Origin: Pseudomonas marginalis
GTDB taxonomy: Bacteria; Pseudomonadota; Gammaproteobacteria; Pseudomonadales; Pseudomonadaceae
Direction: 5' to 3'
NCBI RefSeq assembly: GCF_024169655.1
Contig: NZ_JALJWV010000001.1
Span: 4,880,001 to 4,944,000, forward strand
DNA length: 64,000 nucleotides
How positions within the stretch are numbered: position 1 is the stretch's first letter; each line of letters begins with the position of its first letter. Below, piece by piece: positions 44,804 through 55,904 of this stretch. Below the pieces are notes generated by a model. The model saw only the letters and a list, made by a program, of their open reading frames with translations. It was not told the origin of the DNA and did not search any database. The translations under genes were made by a program, and so were the position numbers.

Positions 44804-45187
44804 ATGAGCGAGTTGCGTTTCACTGAAGATCACGAATGGCTGCGCGCCGAAGCTGACGGCAGCGTCACCGTGGGTATCACCGCGTTCGCGCAAAACGCGC
44901 TGGGTGATGTGGTTTTCGTGCAACTGCCGGAGTTGCAGGCCTACGACAAGGGCGCCGAAGCGTCCACCGTGGAATCAGTCAAAGCCGCCAGTGGCGTGTA
45001 CATGCCGTTGGACGGTGAAGTCCTCGAAGTGAACGCCGAGCTGGAGGGCCGCCCGGAACTGGTCAACGAAGACCCGATGGGCGAAGGCTGGTTCTTCCGC
45101 TTTAAACCCGCCGATGCCGATGCAGTGGCTACGCTGTTGGATCAGGATGCGTATGACCGCCTGATCAAAGCCAACGCACAAGCCTGA
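44804..45187 (+). CDS. gcvH: Glycine cleavage system H protein
   Basis: This is a 127-residue lipoyl carrier that shuttles the aminomethyl group between GcvP and GcvT. The lipoylated lysine is K60 in VESVKAASGVY. First gene of the GcsR-controlled operon (GcvH2 type); gcvP follows 10 bases after its stop. Confidence 0.97.
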   Translation: MSELRFTEDHEWLRAEADGSVTVGITAFAQNALGDVVFVQLPELQAYDKGAEASTVESVKAASGVYMPLDGEVLEVNAELEGRPELVNEDPMGEGWFFRFKPADADAVATLLDQDAYDRLIKANAQA

Positions 45188-45197
45188 GGAGCGCGCC

Positions 45198-48038
45198 ATG
45201 ACGATCAACTTGAGCACCGCCAACGAATTCATCGCCCGCCACATCGGCCCGCGCCAGGAAGATGAGCTGCAGATGCTCGCCAGCCTGGGCTTTGATTCCC
45301 TGGAAGGCCTGAGCGCCAGTGTGATCCCGGAAAGCATCAAGGGCACCAGCGTGCTCGGCCTGGAAGATGGCTTGAGCGAAGCCGAGGCCCTGGCCAGGAT
45401 CAAGGCCATCGCCAGCCAGAACCAACTGTTCAAGACCTACATCGGCCAGGGCTACTACAACTGCCATACGCCGTCGCCGATCCTGCGCAACCTCTTGGAA
45501 AACCCGGCCTGGTACACCGCCTACACCCCGTACCAACCGGAGATTTCCCAGGGTCGCCTGGAAGCGCTGTTGAACTTCCAGACCCTGATCAGCGACCTCA
45601 CCGGCCTGCCGATTGCCAACGCTTCACTGCTTGACGAAGCCACCGCCGCCGCCGAAGCCATGACCTTCTGCAAACGCCTGAGCAAGAACAAAAGCAGCAA
45701 TGCCTTCTTCGCTTCGATCCACAGCCACCCGCAAACCCTCGACGTGCTACGCACCCGTGCCGAGCCGCTGGGCATCGACGTGGTGGTGGGCGATGAACGC
45801 GAACTGAGCGATGTCAGCCCGTTCTTCGGCGCCCTGTTGCAATACCCGGCCAGCAATGGCGACGTGTTTGATTATCGCGAACTGACCGAACGCTTCCACG
45901 CCGCCAATGCTCTGGTGGCCGTGGCCGCCGACCTGCTGGCCCTGACCTTGCTGACCCCACCGGGTGAGTTCGGCGCCGACGTGGCCATCGGCAGCGCCCA
46001 ACGCTTCGGCGTCCCGCTGGGCTTTGGCGGCCCGCACGCGGCGTATTTCTCCACCAAGGATGCGTTCAAGCGCGACATGCCGGGCCGTCTGGTCGGGGTT
46101 TCGGTCGACCGCTTCGGCAAGCCGGCCCTGCGCCTGGCCATGCAGACCCGCGAGCAACATATCCGCCGCGAGAAAGCCACCAGCAACATCTGCACCGCCC
46201 AGGTCCTGCTCGCCAACATCGCCAGCATGTACGCCGTGTACCACGGCCCGAAAGGCCTGACCCAGATCGCCCAGCGCATTCACCAGTTGACCGCGATCCT
46301 GGCCAACGGCTTGCGCGCCCTGGGCCTGAAGGTCGAGCAAGAACACTTCTTCGACACCCTGACCCTCAACACCGGCGCGCGCACCGCCGCCCTGCACGAC
46401 CAGGCCCGCGCCCAGCGCATCAACCTGCGTGTGGTGGACGGTGAGCGTCTCGGCCTGTCGGTCGACGAAACCACCACCCAGGCCGATATCGAAACCTTGT
46501 GGGCACTCTTCGCCGACGGTAAAGCCCTGCCGGACTTCGCCGCCAAGGTCGAAGGCAGCCTGCCGGCCGCGCTGCTGCGTCAGTCGCCGATCCTCAGCCA
46601 CCCGGTGTTCAACCGTTATCACTCCGAAACCGAGCTGATGCGCTACCTGCGCAAGCTGGCCGACAAGGACCTGGCGCTGGACCGCACCATGATCCCGCTG
46701 GGCTCCTGCACCATGAAGCTCAACGCCGCCAGCGAAATGATCCCGGTGACCTGGGCCGAGTTCGGCGCCCTGCACCCGTTCGCCCCAGCCGAACAAAGCG
46801 CCGGCTACCTGCAACTGACCACCGAGCTGGAAGCCATGCTCTGCGCGGCCACCGGCTACGATGCCATCTCGCTGCAACCGAACGCCGGTTCCCAGGGCGA
46901 ATACGCGGGCCTCTTGGCGATTCGTGCCTATCACCAGAGCCGTGGCGATGAGCGCCGCGACATCTGCCTGATCCCGTCATCGGCCCACGGCACCAACCCG
47001 GCCACCGCCCACATGGCCGGCATGCGCGTGGTCGTGACCGCCTGCGACAGCCGCGGCAACGTCGACATCGAAGACCTGCGCGCCAAAGCCATCGAGCACC
47101 GCGACCACCTCGCCGCGCTGATGATCACCTACCCGTCGACCCACGGCGTGTTCGAAGAAGGTATCCGCGAGATCTGCGGGATCATTCACGACAACGGCGG
47201 CCAGGTGTACATCGACGGCGCCAACATGAACGCCATGGTCGGCCTGTGCGCGCCGGGCAAGTTCGGCGGCGACGTGTCCCACCTGAACCTGCACAAGACC
47301 TTCTGCATCCCCCACGGCGGTGGCGGCCCGGGCGTTGGCCCGATCGGCGTCAAATCGCACCTGAGCCCATTCCTGCCCGGCCACGCGGCCATGGCACGCA
47401 AGGAAGGCGCGGTGTGCGCGGCGCCGTTCGGCAGCGCAAGCATCCTGCCGATCACCTGGATGTACATCAGCATGATGGGCGGCGCAGGCCTCAAGCGCGC
47501 TTCGCAGTTGGCGATCCTGAATGCCAACTACATTTCCCGTCGCCTGGAAGAGCACTACCCGGTGCTCTACACCGGCAGCAACGGCCTGGTGGCGCATGAA
47601 TGCATCCTCGACCTGCGCCCGTTGAAAGACAGCAGCGGCATCAGCGTAGATGACGTGGCCAAGCGCCTGATCGACTTCGGTTTCCACGCGCCGACCATGT
47701 CGTTCCCGGTGGCCGGCACCTTGATGATCGAGCCGACCGAAAGCGAATCCAAGGAAGAACTGGACCGCTTCTGCGACGCGATGATCGCCATCCGCGAAGA
47801 AATCCGCGCAGTCGAAAACGGCACCTTGGACAAGGACGACAACCCCCTGAAAAACGCCCCGCACACAGCCGCGGAACTGGTGGGCGAATGGAGCCACCCT
47901 TACAGCCGTGAACAAGCGGTGTACCCGGTGGCGTCGTTGATCGACGGCAAGTACTGGCCGCCGGTTGGCCGGGTCGACAACGTGTTCGGCGATCGCAACC
48001 TCGTGTGCGCCTGCCCTTCGATCGAGAGCTACGCATAA
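45198..48038 (+). CDS. gcvP: Glycine dehydrogenase (decarboxylating) GcvP
   Basis: This is a 946-residue PLP enzyme that decarboxylates glycine and loads the aminomethyl group on GcvH. The PLP lysine is K700 in NLHKTFCIPHGGGGPG, with the glycine-rich stretch right after it. Full length, no frameshift. A REP pair rather than a glyA gene follows before sdaA. Confidence 0.97.
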   Translation: MTINLSTANEFIARHIGPRQEDELQMLASLGFDSLEGLSASVIPESIKGTSVLGLEDGLSEAEALARIKAIASQNQLFKTYIGQGYYNCHTPSPILRNLLENPAWYTAYTPYQPEISQGRLEALLNFQTLISDLTGLPIANASLLDEATAAAEAMTFCKRLSKNKSSNAFFASIHSHPQTLDVLRTRAEPLGIDVVVGDERELSDVSPFFGALLQYPASNGDVFDYRELTERFHAANALVAVAADLLALTLLTPPGEFGADVAIGSAQRFGVPLGFGGPHAAYFSTKDAFKRDMPGRLVGVSVDRFGKPALRLAMQTREQHIRREKATSNICTAQVLLANIASMYAVYHGPKGLTQIAQRIHQLTAILANGLRALGLKVEQEHFFDTLTLNTGARTAALHDQARAQRINLRVVDGERLGLSVDETTTQADIETLWALFADGKALPDFAAKVEGSLPAALLRQSPILSHPVFNRYHSETELMRYLRKLADKDLALDRTMIPLGSCTMKLNAASEMIPVTWAEFGALHPFAPAEQSAGYLQLTTELEAMLCAATGYDAISLQPNAGSQGEYAGLLAIRAYHQSRGDERRDICLIPSSAHGTNPATAHMAGMRVVVTACDSRGNVDIEDLRAKAIEHRDHLAALMITYPSTHGVFEEGIREICGIIHDNGGQVYIDGANMNAMVGLCAPGKFGGDVSHLNLHKTFCIPHGGGGPGVGPIGVKSHLSPFLPGHAAMARKEGAVCAAPFGSASILPITWMYISMMGGAGLKRASQLAILNANYISRRLEEHYPVLYTGSNGLVAHECILDLRPLKDSSGISVDDVAKRLIDFGFHAPTMSFPVAGTLMIEPTESESKEELDRFCDAMIAIREEIRAVENGTLDKDDNPLKNAPHTAAELVGEWSHPYSREQAVYPVASLIDGKYWPPVGRVDNVFGDRNLVCACPSIESYA

Positions 48039-48152
48039 CCCGATCAAAAATGTGGGAGGGGGCTTGCCCCCGATAGCGGTGGATCAGTTATCTATTGATC
48101 GACTGACACACCGCCATCGGGGGCAAGCCCCCCTCCCACACTTTGATCGGGT
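48038..48152. repeat. REP pair in the gcv operon with extended flanking arms
   Basis: Core TGTGGGAGGGGGCTTGCCCC (48051 on) and its inverted partner ending CCCCCTCCCACA (48140). The flanks ACCCGATCAAA (48038-48048) and TTTGATCGGGT (48142-48152) are also perfect complements, so the whole 115-base unit can fold into one long cruciform. Confidence 0.92.
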
Positions 48153-48188
48153 ACACCCGACACCTAATAAGAAACCGGAGAACAACTC

Positions 48189-49565
<1,377 letters not shown>

Positions 49566-49604
49566 CGCTTAGACACGCGTCCGCACGTTTTTCAGGAGCT
49601 GAAT

Positions 49605-50729
<1,125 letters not shown>

Positions 50730-51117
50730 TTGACTGTTCCTATAAGTAACGCGGTCGCAATAACGCGCACTAAACTGTAACGCGACCGCCATAAAACAGT
50801 GCATTTCCGATAGTCATTGTTATAGGTATCAACCTATAACAAGTGACTAATTCTATCGAATAAGTCGGTACATGAGTATTCAACGAAATGTCATGAGGCC
50901 TAGCAAAAGCTGGGCTTTTTGCAGGGCTTGTTTTTTCTGCATTAGTTGTCGTAGAGTTTGTCCACTGTGTTTGCATGGGTCGCTTGAAACCTGACCTGGG
51001 CAGTAGCCAAAGTTTGCTACAACCCGTTCGACGTCTCTTACTTTCCTGCAACCCAGCCCAGTACTCTTTCATGCGAAAGGGACTGTCATTCATTTTTAGC
51101 GTCAAGGAAATAAGAAA
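50730..51117. other. Structured intergenic region between gcvT and the cold-shock gene
   Basis: No gene here. It holds three copies of TAACGCG (50747, 50761, 50778), an inverted repeat GCGGTCGC / GCGACCGC (50751-50789), a long palindrome (50811-50849), a terminator-like hairpin GCAAAAGC / GCTTTTTGC (about 50905-50923), and the long leader typical of cold-shock genes. Confidence 0.6.
50811..50849. repeat. Long near-perfect palindrome
   Basis: TAGTCATTGTTATAGGT (50811-50827), loop ATCA, ACCTATAACAAGTGACTA (50832-50849): 17 pairs with a single bulged G. AT-rich and without a T-run, so not a normal terminator; could be an operator. Confidence 0.85.
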
Positions 51118-51333
51118 ATGTCGGATAAACGTCAGAGCGGTACCGTCAAGTGGTTCAACGACGAAAAAGGGTTTGGTTTTATCACTCCAGAAAGCGGTCC
51201 GGATCTGTTCGTGCATTTCCGCGCTATTCAGGGCAACGGCTTCAAGAGCCTGAAAGAAGGCCAGAAAGTGTCTTTCGTCGCCGTGCAAGGCCAGAAAGGC
51301 ATGCAGGCTGACGAAGTGATCGCCGAAGGCTGA
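51118..51333 (+). CDS. Cold-shock domain protein (CspA family)
   Basis: This is a 71-residue single OB-fold RNA chaperone. RNP1 (KGFGFITP) and RNP2 (LFVHFRAI) are intact, with GTVKWFNDEKGFGF at the start. A long leader upstream and a strong terminator downstream make it a single-gene unit. Whether cold, growth phase or another signal controls it is open. Confidence 0.95.
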   Translation: MSDKRQSGTVKWFNDEKGFGFITPESGPDLFVHFRAIQGNGFKSLKEGQKVSFVAVQGQKGMQADEVIAEG

Positions 51334-51346
51334 TCCCTCCTGCGAC

Positions 51347-51381
51347 AAAAAGCCCCTGATGGTGACATCAGGGGCTTTTTT
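51347..51381 (+). terminator. Terminator of the cold-shock gene
   Basis: AGCCCCTGAT (51351-51360) and ATCAGGGGCT (51367-51376) flanked by A- and T-runs. Confidence 0.93.
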
Positions 51382-51438
51382 ATGGGCGCGGTAAGGGCAT
51401 TGCGCCGTAAAATGCTTTTTTTCTTCAGAGAGCCGGCC

Positions 51439-51927
51439 ATGTCCAAACCCCTGCTGAGCCCCCAAGGCGAATTTCCCGCCGTTGGCCTGGGCCGTCGTCT
51501 GGCAGCGATGTTCTATGACTTCCTCCTCTGCACTGCGCTGCTGATTGTCACGGCCTTTATCTACAAGCTGGTGTGGATCGCGTTCGTGGGCGAAGCCAAA
51601 ATGCGTACCCTCACCGAATCCGGCACGCTGGACGGCGACCCGTTGCTGTCGACGATTCTGTTCTTCGTGCTGTTTGGCTTCTTCGCCAAGTTCTGGACCC
51701 ATTCCGGGCAGACCCTGGGCATGCAGGTGTGGGGCGTGCGCGTACAGAACGCCGACGGCTCGCGGATCAGCCTGTGGCAGGCGCTGTTGCGCTTTGTGGT
51801 GTCGATCGCATCGTGGTTGTGCGTGGGGCTGGGGTTTATCTGGTCGCTGTTCGACAAGCAGAAACGCAGCTGGCATGACATCTACTCGGACACGCAGTTG
51901 GTACGGATTCCGAAGCAAAAAAAATAA
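51439..51927 (+). CDS. RDD family membrane protein
   Basis: This is a 162-residue protein with three hydrophobic helices and the RDD features (RRLAAMFYDFLLCTALLIV near residue 20, then GQTLGMQVWGVRV and KQKRSWHDIYSDT). Function of the family is poorly known; some members act in Na+/H+ exchange. ATG at 51439. A REP pair lies downstream. Confidence 0.9.
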   Translation: MSKPLLSPQGEFPAVGLGRRLAAMFYDFLLCTALLIVTAFIYKLVWIAFVGEAKMRTLTESGTLDGDPLLSTILFFVLFGFFAKFWTHSGQTLGMQVWGVRVQNADGSRISLWQALLRFVVSIASWLCVGLGFIWSLFDKQKRSWHDIYSDTQLVRIPKQKK

Positions 51928-51950
51928 CGCCCTGCTGGTGCGGATCAAAA

Positions 51951-52040
51951 TGTGGGAGGGGGCTTGCTCCCGATAGTGGAGTGTCAGTCACCAGATACAT
52001 CGACTGATTTACCGCTATCGGGGGCAAGCCCCCTCCCACA
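51951..52040. repeat. REP pair between RDD gene and nadA
   Basis: TGTGGGAGGGGGCTTGCTCC at 51951 and the inverse CTATCGGGGGCAAGCCCCCT...CCCACA ending 52040. Same family as the pairs at 48.1 and 63.8 kb, here between convergent genes. Confidence 0.92.
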
Positions 52041-52052
52041 TGTTCGACCGGG

Positions 52053-53111
52053 TCAGGCGTTGCCGGCCAGCTTCAGGCGCGCCGCTTGGGTGAAGTCGAG
52101 CATGCGCTTGAGCGGGCGCACAGCCTGCGGGATCACCGAAGGCTCGACGAAGATCTCGTTACTGCCCTCACGCAGGCACTGCAGCGTGCGCTCCAACGTA
52201 TTCATCGCCATCCACGGGCAGTGCGCGCAACTGCGGCACGCCGCGCCGTTGCCGGCGGTAGGCGCTTCGATGAAGACCTTGTCCGGGCACAGCTGCTGCA
52301 TCTTGTAGAAAATGCCGCGATCGGTGGCGACGATGAACGTTTTGTTCGGTAAACGCTGAGCAGCGGCAATCAGTTGGCTGGTGGACCCCACCGCATCCGC
52401 CAGCTCGATCACCGACGTCGGGGATTCCGGGTGGACCAGGATCGCCGCATCCGGGTACAGCGCCTTCATGTCTTCCAACTGCTTGGATTTGAACTCTTCG
52501 TGGACGATGCAGGCACCGTCCCACAGCAGCATGTCGGCACCGGTCTGGCGCTGAATGTAAGTGCCCAGGTGTTTGTCCGGCCCCCAGATAATGGTCTCGC
52601 CGTTGTCCATCAGGCTTTCGACGATTTCCAGTGCGCAACTGGAGGTCACCACCCAATCCGCCCGCGCCTTGACCGCCGCCGAGGTGTTGGCATACACCAC
52701 CACGGTGCGCTCAGGGTGCTGATCGCAGAACGCCGAAAACTCATCCACCGGGCAGCCAAGGTCGAGGGAGCACGTAGCTTCCAGGGTCGGCATCAGGATG
52801 CGTTTTTCGGGGGTGAGAATTTTGGCGGTCTCGCCCATGAAACGCACGCCGGCGACCAGTACGGTCTTGGCCGGGTGGGCGGCGCCGAAGCGCGCCATTT
52901 CGAGGGAATCGGAGACACAGCCGCCGGTTTCTTCGGCCAGGGCCTGAATCACCGGGTCGCAATAGAAGTGGGCGACCAGCACCGCGTCCTGAGCCTTCAG
53001 CTCGGCGGCGATGGCAGTACGCAGGCTGGCCTCTTCCTCGGCGCTGAGGGCCTTGGGCTGCTTGGCGTCGAGGTGGGCTTGAACCAGAAGGCGTTCGGAA
53101 ATTTGCGTCAT
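52053..53111 (-). CDS. nadA: Quinolinate synthase NadA
   Basis: This is a 352-residue [4Fe-4S] enzyme that condenses iminoaspartate and dihydroxyacetone phosphate to quinolinate for NAD synthesis. The three cysteine regions are present: ATCSLDLGCPVDE, VTSSCALEIVE and CRSCAHCPWM near the C-terminus. ATG at 53111 (MTQISERLLVQ) was chosen; the frame continues upstream for 32 codons without support. Confidence 0.96.
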   Translation of the reverse strand: MTQISERLLVQAHLDAKQPKALSAEEEASLRTAIAAELKAQDAVLVAHFYCDPVIQALAEETGGCVSDSLEMARFGAAHPAKTVLVAGVRFMGETAKILTPEKRILMPTLEATCSLDLGCPVDEFSAFCDQHPERTVVVYANTSAAVKARADWVVTSSCALEIVESLMDNGETIIWGPDKHLGTYIQRQTGADMLLWDGACIVHEEFKSKQLEDMKALYPDAAILVHPESPTSVIELADAVGSTSQLIAAAQRLPNKTFIVATDRGIFYKMQQLCPDKVFIEAPTAGNGAACRSCAHCPWMAMNTLERTLQCLREGSNEIFVEPSVIPQAVRPLKRMLDFTQAARLKLAGNA

Positions 53112-53298
53112 GTTCGCAAGACCTGCAGGCGCCGTTGCGCGAAAGTCGAGTGTACCACCGGCTCTGGAGCCCTTCGGGCGCCGCCGGACGAAGTGATGTG
53201 TCATCAAGCACGGGTTAAGGTGAAGCTGCGCAAGGCTACAGAATATCGAATGGATTCAAAAGCCTAATCTGGCATGGCGCGACGCATCTGGCCATCAC

Positions 53299-53710
53299 CT
53301 ACTTCTGCGTGTGGGTATTCTGGGAAGCCGACTGTGTGACCGAAGCACGGGTCAATTGGCCGTCTTTATAGGCAAAGCTCGCGGTGCTGCTGGCCCTGTC
53401 CTGTACTTGCACATACAGGTAATTCTGCAATTCGCGACTGCCATCAGTTGATGATCTTGCTGACGGCGTCCTGGCTGCTATTTTCCCAGGCCCGCACACT
53501 TTCCCGACCCGGCATCTGCCCGTCTCGAGAGTAGATATCAACGACATCGGCAGCCGGATTACCGAGGCTGACCACCGACGCAGGTCGAACCGGCGAGACA
53601 TTGACAGTGTTCGCCGAAATGGCGAGCGGTGTGGCTGCAGCGCGAACAATGAGGGGATTGCTAGGGATGATCGGAGTTAGCGTAGTCGTGACTGTCCGTG
53701 TCTTAAAAGC
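53299..53710 (-). pseudogene. Decayed coding remnant (frameshifted, no start)
   Basis: On the minus strand one frame reads TPLAISANTVNVSPVRPASV ... SSQDAVSKIIN and stops at 53444-53446. Another frame continues plausibly with DGSRELQNYLYVQVQDRASS ... NTHTQK to a stop at 53299. Joined by a frameshift near 53450 they look like the end of one exported or surface protein. The upstream frame has a stop at 53711-53713 and no start codon between. Family unknown. Confidence 0.5.
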
Positions 53711-54201
53711 TTAGCAGCCTCCAATCTAGCCAAGATACGCGCGATTGACAGCATTAAAGCCGAAATAAGTGGCAAAGAGCCATATCAAAAAACTGCCTCT
53801 TTGCCGCATCGCGCAGACTCAGGAGCTGTAAGTCAACGCAACACATACCGCGCGATCGCTCGTAGGAATATGTACAGAACGTGCCGGCATTATCGAATGC
53901 CCTACCACAGCAAAAGCAGTGCGGTGCGTAAGGAAATCGCTGGTGGGGGGAGGTACGCGTGCATCGCCCAGGAAGAAACCAAGCGCTTTGTGCTGCTGCA
54001 AAAGCCCTACGCCACTGAGACGTTGGCCTTACTCCTGCAAAAGGTCGTCAAAGGCCGGCTGGGCCGCTCGCTGGGAGAGGAATAGGTCGAAGCGACCTCA
54101 GCGCCAGCACGCACGCAGGCGGAAGCTGAGCCGCGTTTGAGCATCGGAAGGCGGATAGCGTGCGGTGGAACATGCCACGTTGCGCGATCTTTTCACAAGG
54201 C
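53711..54201. other. Non-coding or decayed sequence beside tRNA-Lys
   Basis: Several ORFs of 60-95 codons cross this stretch on both strands (for example 53801-54085 plus), but none has a ribosome-binding site, domain or normal codon pattern. With the remnant at 53.3-53.7 kb this gives about 1.1 kb without an intact gene, on the 3' side of a tRNA, a usual landing place for integrative elements. I found no copy of the tRNA 3' end to mark an att site. Confidence 0.45.
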
Positions 54202-54242
54202 AAAAAAAAACCCGGAAATCCTCACTTGCGTGGGCCTTCCGG
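54202..54242 (-). terminator. Terminator of tRNA-Lys
   Basis: Minus strand CCGGAA / TTCCGG stem (54212-54217 with 54237-54242) followed by nine T's (54202-54210). Confidence 0.8.
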
Positions 54243-54262
54243 ATTTTCTAAACCGCCAAAAA

Positions 54263-54338
54263 TGGTGGGTCGTGTGGGATTCGAACCTACGACCAATTGG
54301 TTAAAAGCCAACTGCTCTACCAACTGAGCTAACGACCC
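54263..54338 (-). tRNA. tRNA-Lys (anticodon TTT)
   Basis: 76 bases including an encoded CCA. Acceptor GGGTCGT pairs with ACGACCC, D-stem AGCTCAGTTGGTAGAGC, anticodon loop CTTTTAA with TTT, and GGTTCGAATCC in the T arm. It reads leftward and is followed by a terminator. Confidence 0.98.
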
Positions 54339-54401
54339 GCTGTGTTGTGGCGCGTATAATACTGATTTCTAAGGATTATTCAACACCTTATTTGAAATAA
54401 A

Positions 54402-55091
54402 TCAGAAATAACGCGTTGGGTCCGTAATTCCGGCCGCTTGGAAGCCTTCTGCGCGCAGTCGGCAGCTGTCGCATTTCCCACAAGCGCGGCCGTCATCGTC
54501 TGCTTGATAGCAGGAAACAGTCAGCGAGTAATCGACGCCAAGTCCTACGCCAGCCTTCACGATATCGGCCTTGCTGAGGTTCTGCAGCGGCGCCAGGATA
54601 CGGAAGCCCTGCCCCTCTACGCCGGCCTTGGTCGCCAGGTTGGCCATACGCTCGAACGACTCGACGAACTCTGGGCGGCAGTCCGGGTAGCCGGAATAAT
54701 CCACCGCGTTAACGCCGATAAAGATATCGCGGGCATTCAGCACTTCTGCCCAGCCGAGGGCCAGGGACAGGAACACGGTGTTGCGCGCCGGTACATAGGT
54801 GATCGGGATGCCTTCGCTGGGCGCTTCCGGCACGTCGATGCTGCTGTCGGTGAGGGCCGAGCCGCCGATGCCGTTGAGGTTCAGACCAATGACCTTGTGC
54901 TCGGCCACCCCCATTTCGCGGGCGATGCGGGCAGCGGCGTTCAGCTCGGCGCGATGGCGCTGGCCGTAGTCAAAGCTCATGGTGTAGCAGGTATAGCCTT
55001 CAGCCTGCGCCATGGCCACCACCGTGGCGGAGTCGAGGCCACCGGACAGCAGGATTACTGCGCGTTTTTGATCAATCGGTTGGTCGGTCAT
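54402..55091 (-). CDS. queC: 7-cyano-7-deazaguanine synthase QueC
   Basis: This is a 229-residue enzyme of queuosine synthesis that turns 7-carboxy-7-deazaguanine into preQ0 with ATP and ammonia. The PP-loop SGGLDSAT lies near residues 17-24 and the zinc cysteines in SCYQADDDGRACGKCDSC near the C-terminus. It follows queE by one base. Confidence 0.96.
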   Translation of the reverse strand: MTDQPIDQKRAVILLSGGLDSATVVAMAQAEGYTCYTMSFDYGQRHRAELNAAARIAREMGVAEHKVIGLNLNGIGGSALTDSSIDVPEAPSEGIPITYVPARNTVFLSLALGWAEVLNARDIFIGVNAVDYSGYPDCRPEFVESFERMANLATKAGVEGQGFRILAPLQNLSKADIVKAGVGLGVDYSLTVSCYQADDDGRACGKCDSCRLRAEGFQAAGITDPTRYF

Positions 55092-55092
55092 T

Positions 55093-55740
55093 TCAGCGTC
55101 CTGGCTCGTCGTTCCAAAGGTATTTATGCAGCTGCAGTTGCAGACGGACCGGCAGGTTATCAGCCACCACCCAGTCGGCCAGGTCGCGTGCGTTCAGGTC
55201 GTGATGGCTTGGCGAGAACAGCACCTCGCCCGCGCGGCGGTCCAAACCATACTGAATCAGCTTGGAGCTCGCCCAGTCGTAATCGTCGCGCGAACAGATC
55301 ACGAACTTGACCTGATCGTTGGCTGTCAGCAGGTCCAGGTTCTCGTAGAGGTTGCGATGCGCCTCTTTGGAGCCCGGGGTCTTGAGGTCGACCACTCGGC
55401 TCACACGTGGGTCCACAGCGGAAATATCCAGGGCGCCGCTGGTTTCCAGGGACACCTCGTAACCAGCGTCACACAGCTGCTTGAGCAAGGGAATGGCGTT
55501 GGGTTGCGCCAACGGCTCGCCGCCTGTCACGCAGACGTAGCGCGGCCGGTAACCGGCAACCTGCTCCAGGATGTCTTCAAGGGTGCGCACGGTGCCGCCA
55601 CTGAAGGCGTAGGCGCTGTCACAGTACTGGCAACGCAGAGGGCAACCGGTCAGGCGCACAAACACTGTGGGCAGGCCGGCCGTTCGCGTTTCACCCTGTA
55701 ACGAGTAAAAAACTTCGGTAATGCGTAATGTGTCTTGCAT
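55093..55740 (-). CDS. queE: 7-carboxy-7-deazaguanine synthase QueE
   Basis: This is a 215-residue radical-SAM enzyme that contracts the ring of carboxytetrahydropterin in the queuosine pathway. The CxxxCxxC cluster motif is C33-PLR-C37-QY-C40; GGEPLAQ and VDLKTPGS bind SAM and substrate. ATG at 55740 is preferred over a GTG three codons upstream. Confidence 0.95.
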   Translation of the reverse strand: MQDTLRITEVFYSLQGETRTAGLPTVFVRLTGCPLRCQYCDSAYAFSGGTVRTLEDILEQVAGYRPRYVCVTGGEPLAQPNAIPLLKQLCDAGYEVSLETSGALDISAVDPRVSRVVDLKTPGSKEAHRNLYENLDLLTANDQVKFVICSRDDYDWASSKLIQYGLDRRAGEVLFSPSHHDLNARDLADWVVADNLPVRLQLQLHKYLWNDEPGR

Positions 55741-55860
55741 AGTCGCCACGGGCGTAACAGCTAAACAGGCTGTCCGCCTCCGTCAGGCACTTCAAGGAAT
55801 TGCGCCAACGCGTCAACCCCAGGAAGCGTGTTTCATAAAAGGGCGTGGATTCTAACGAAA

Positions 55861-55883
55861 AAACCCGCGCCAGGCGCGGGTTT
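55861..55883 (-). terminator. Terminator of the tol-pal operon
   Basis: CCCGCGC, loop, GCGCGGG with A/T-runs on both sides; on the minus strand it is followed by six T's just after the cpoB stop. Confidence 0.9.
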
Positions 55884-55904
55884 CTTCTAAACGGACTGTA
55901 TCGC

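Noticed and set aside
50811..50849. Palindrome as an integrase att site or insertion-sequence end
   Set aside because: No transposase or integrase nearby and no flanking direct repeat seen.
53801..54085. 94-codon ORF beside tRNA-Lys
   Set aside because: No ribosome-binding site, no family, overlaps similar-sized ORFs in other frames; more likely decayed DNA.
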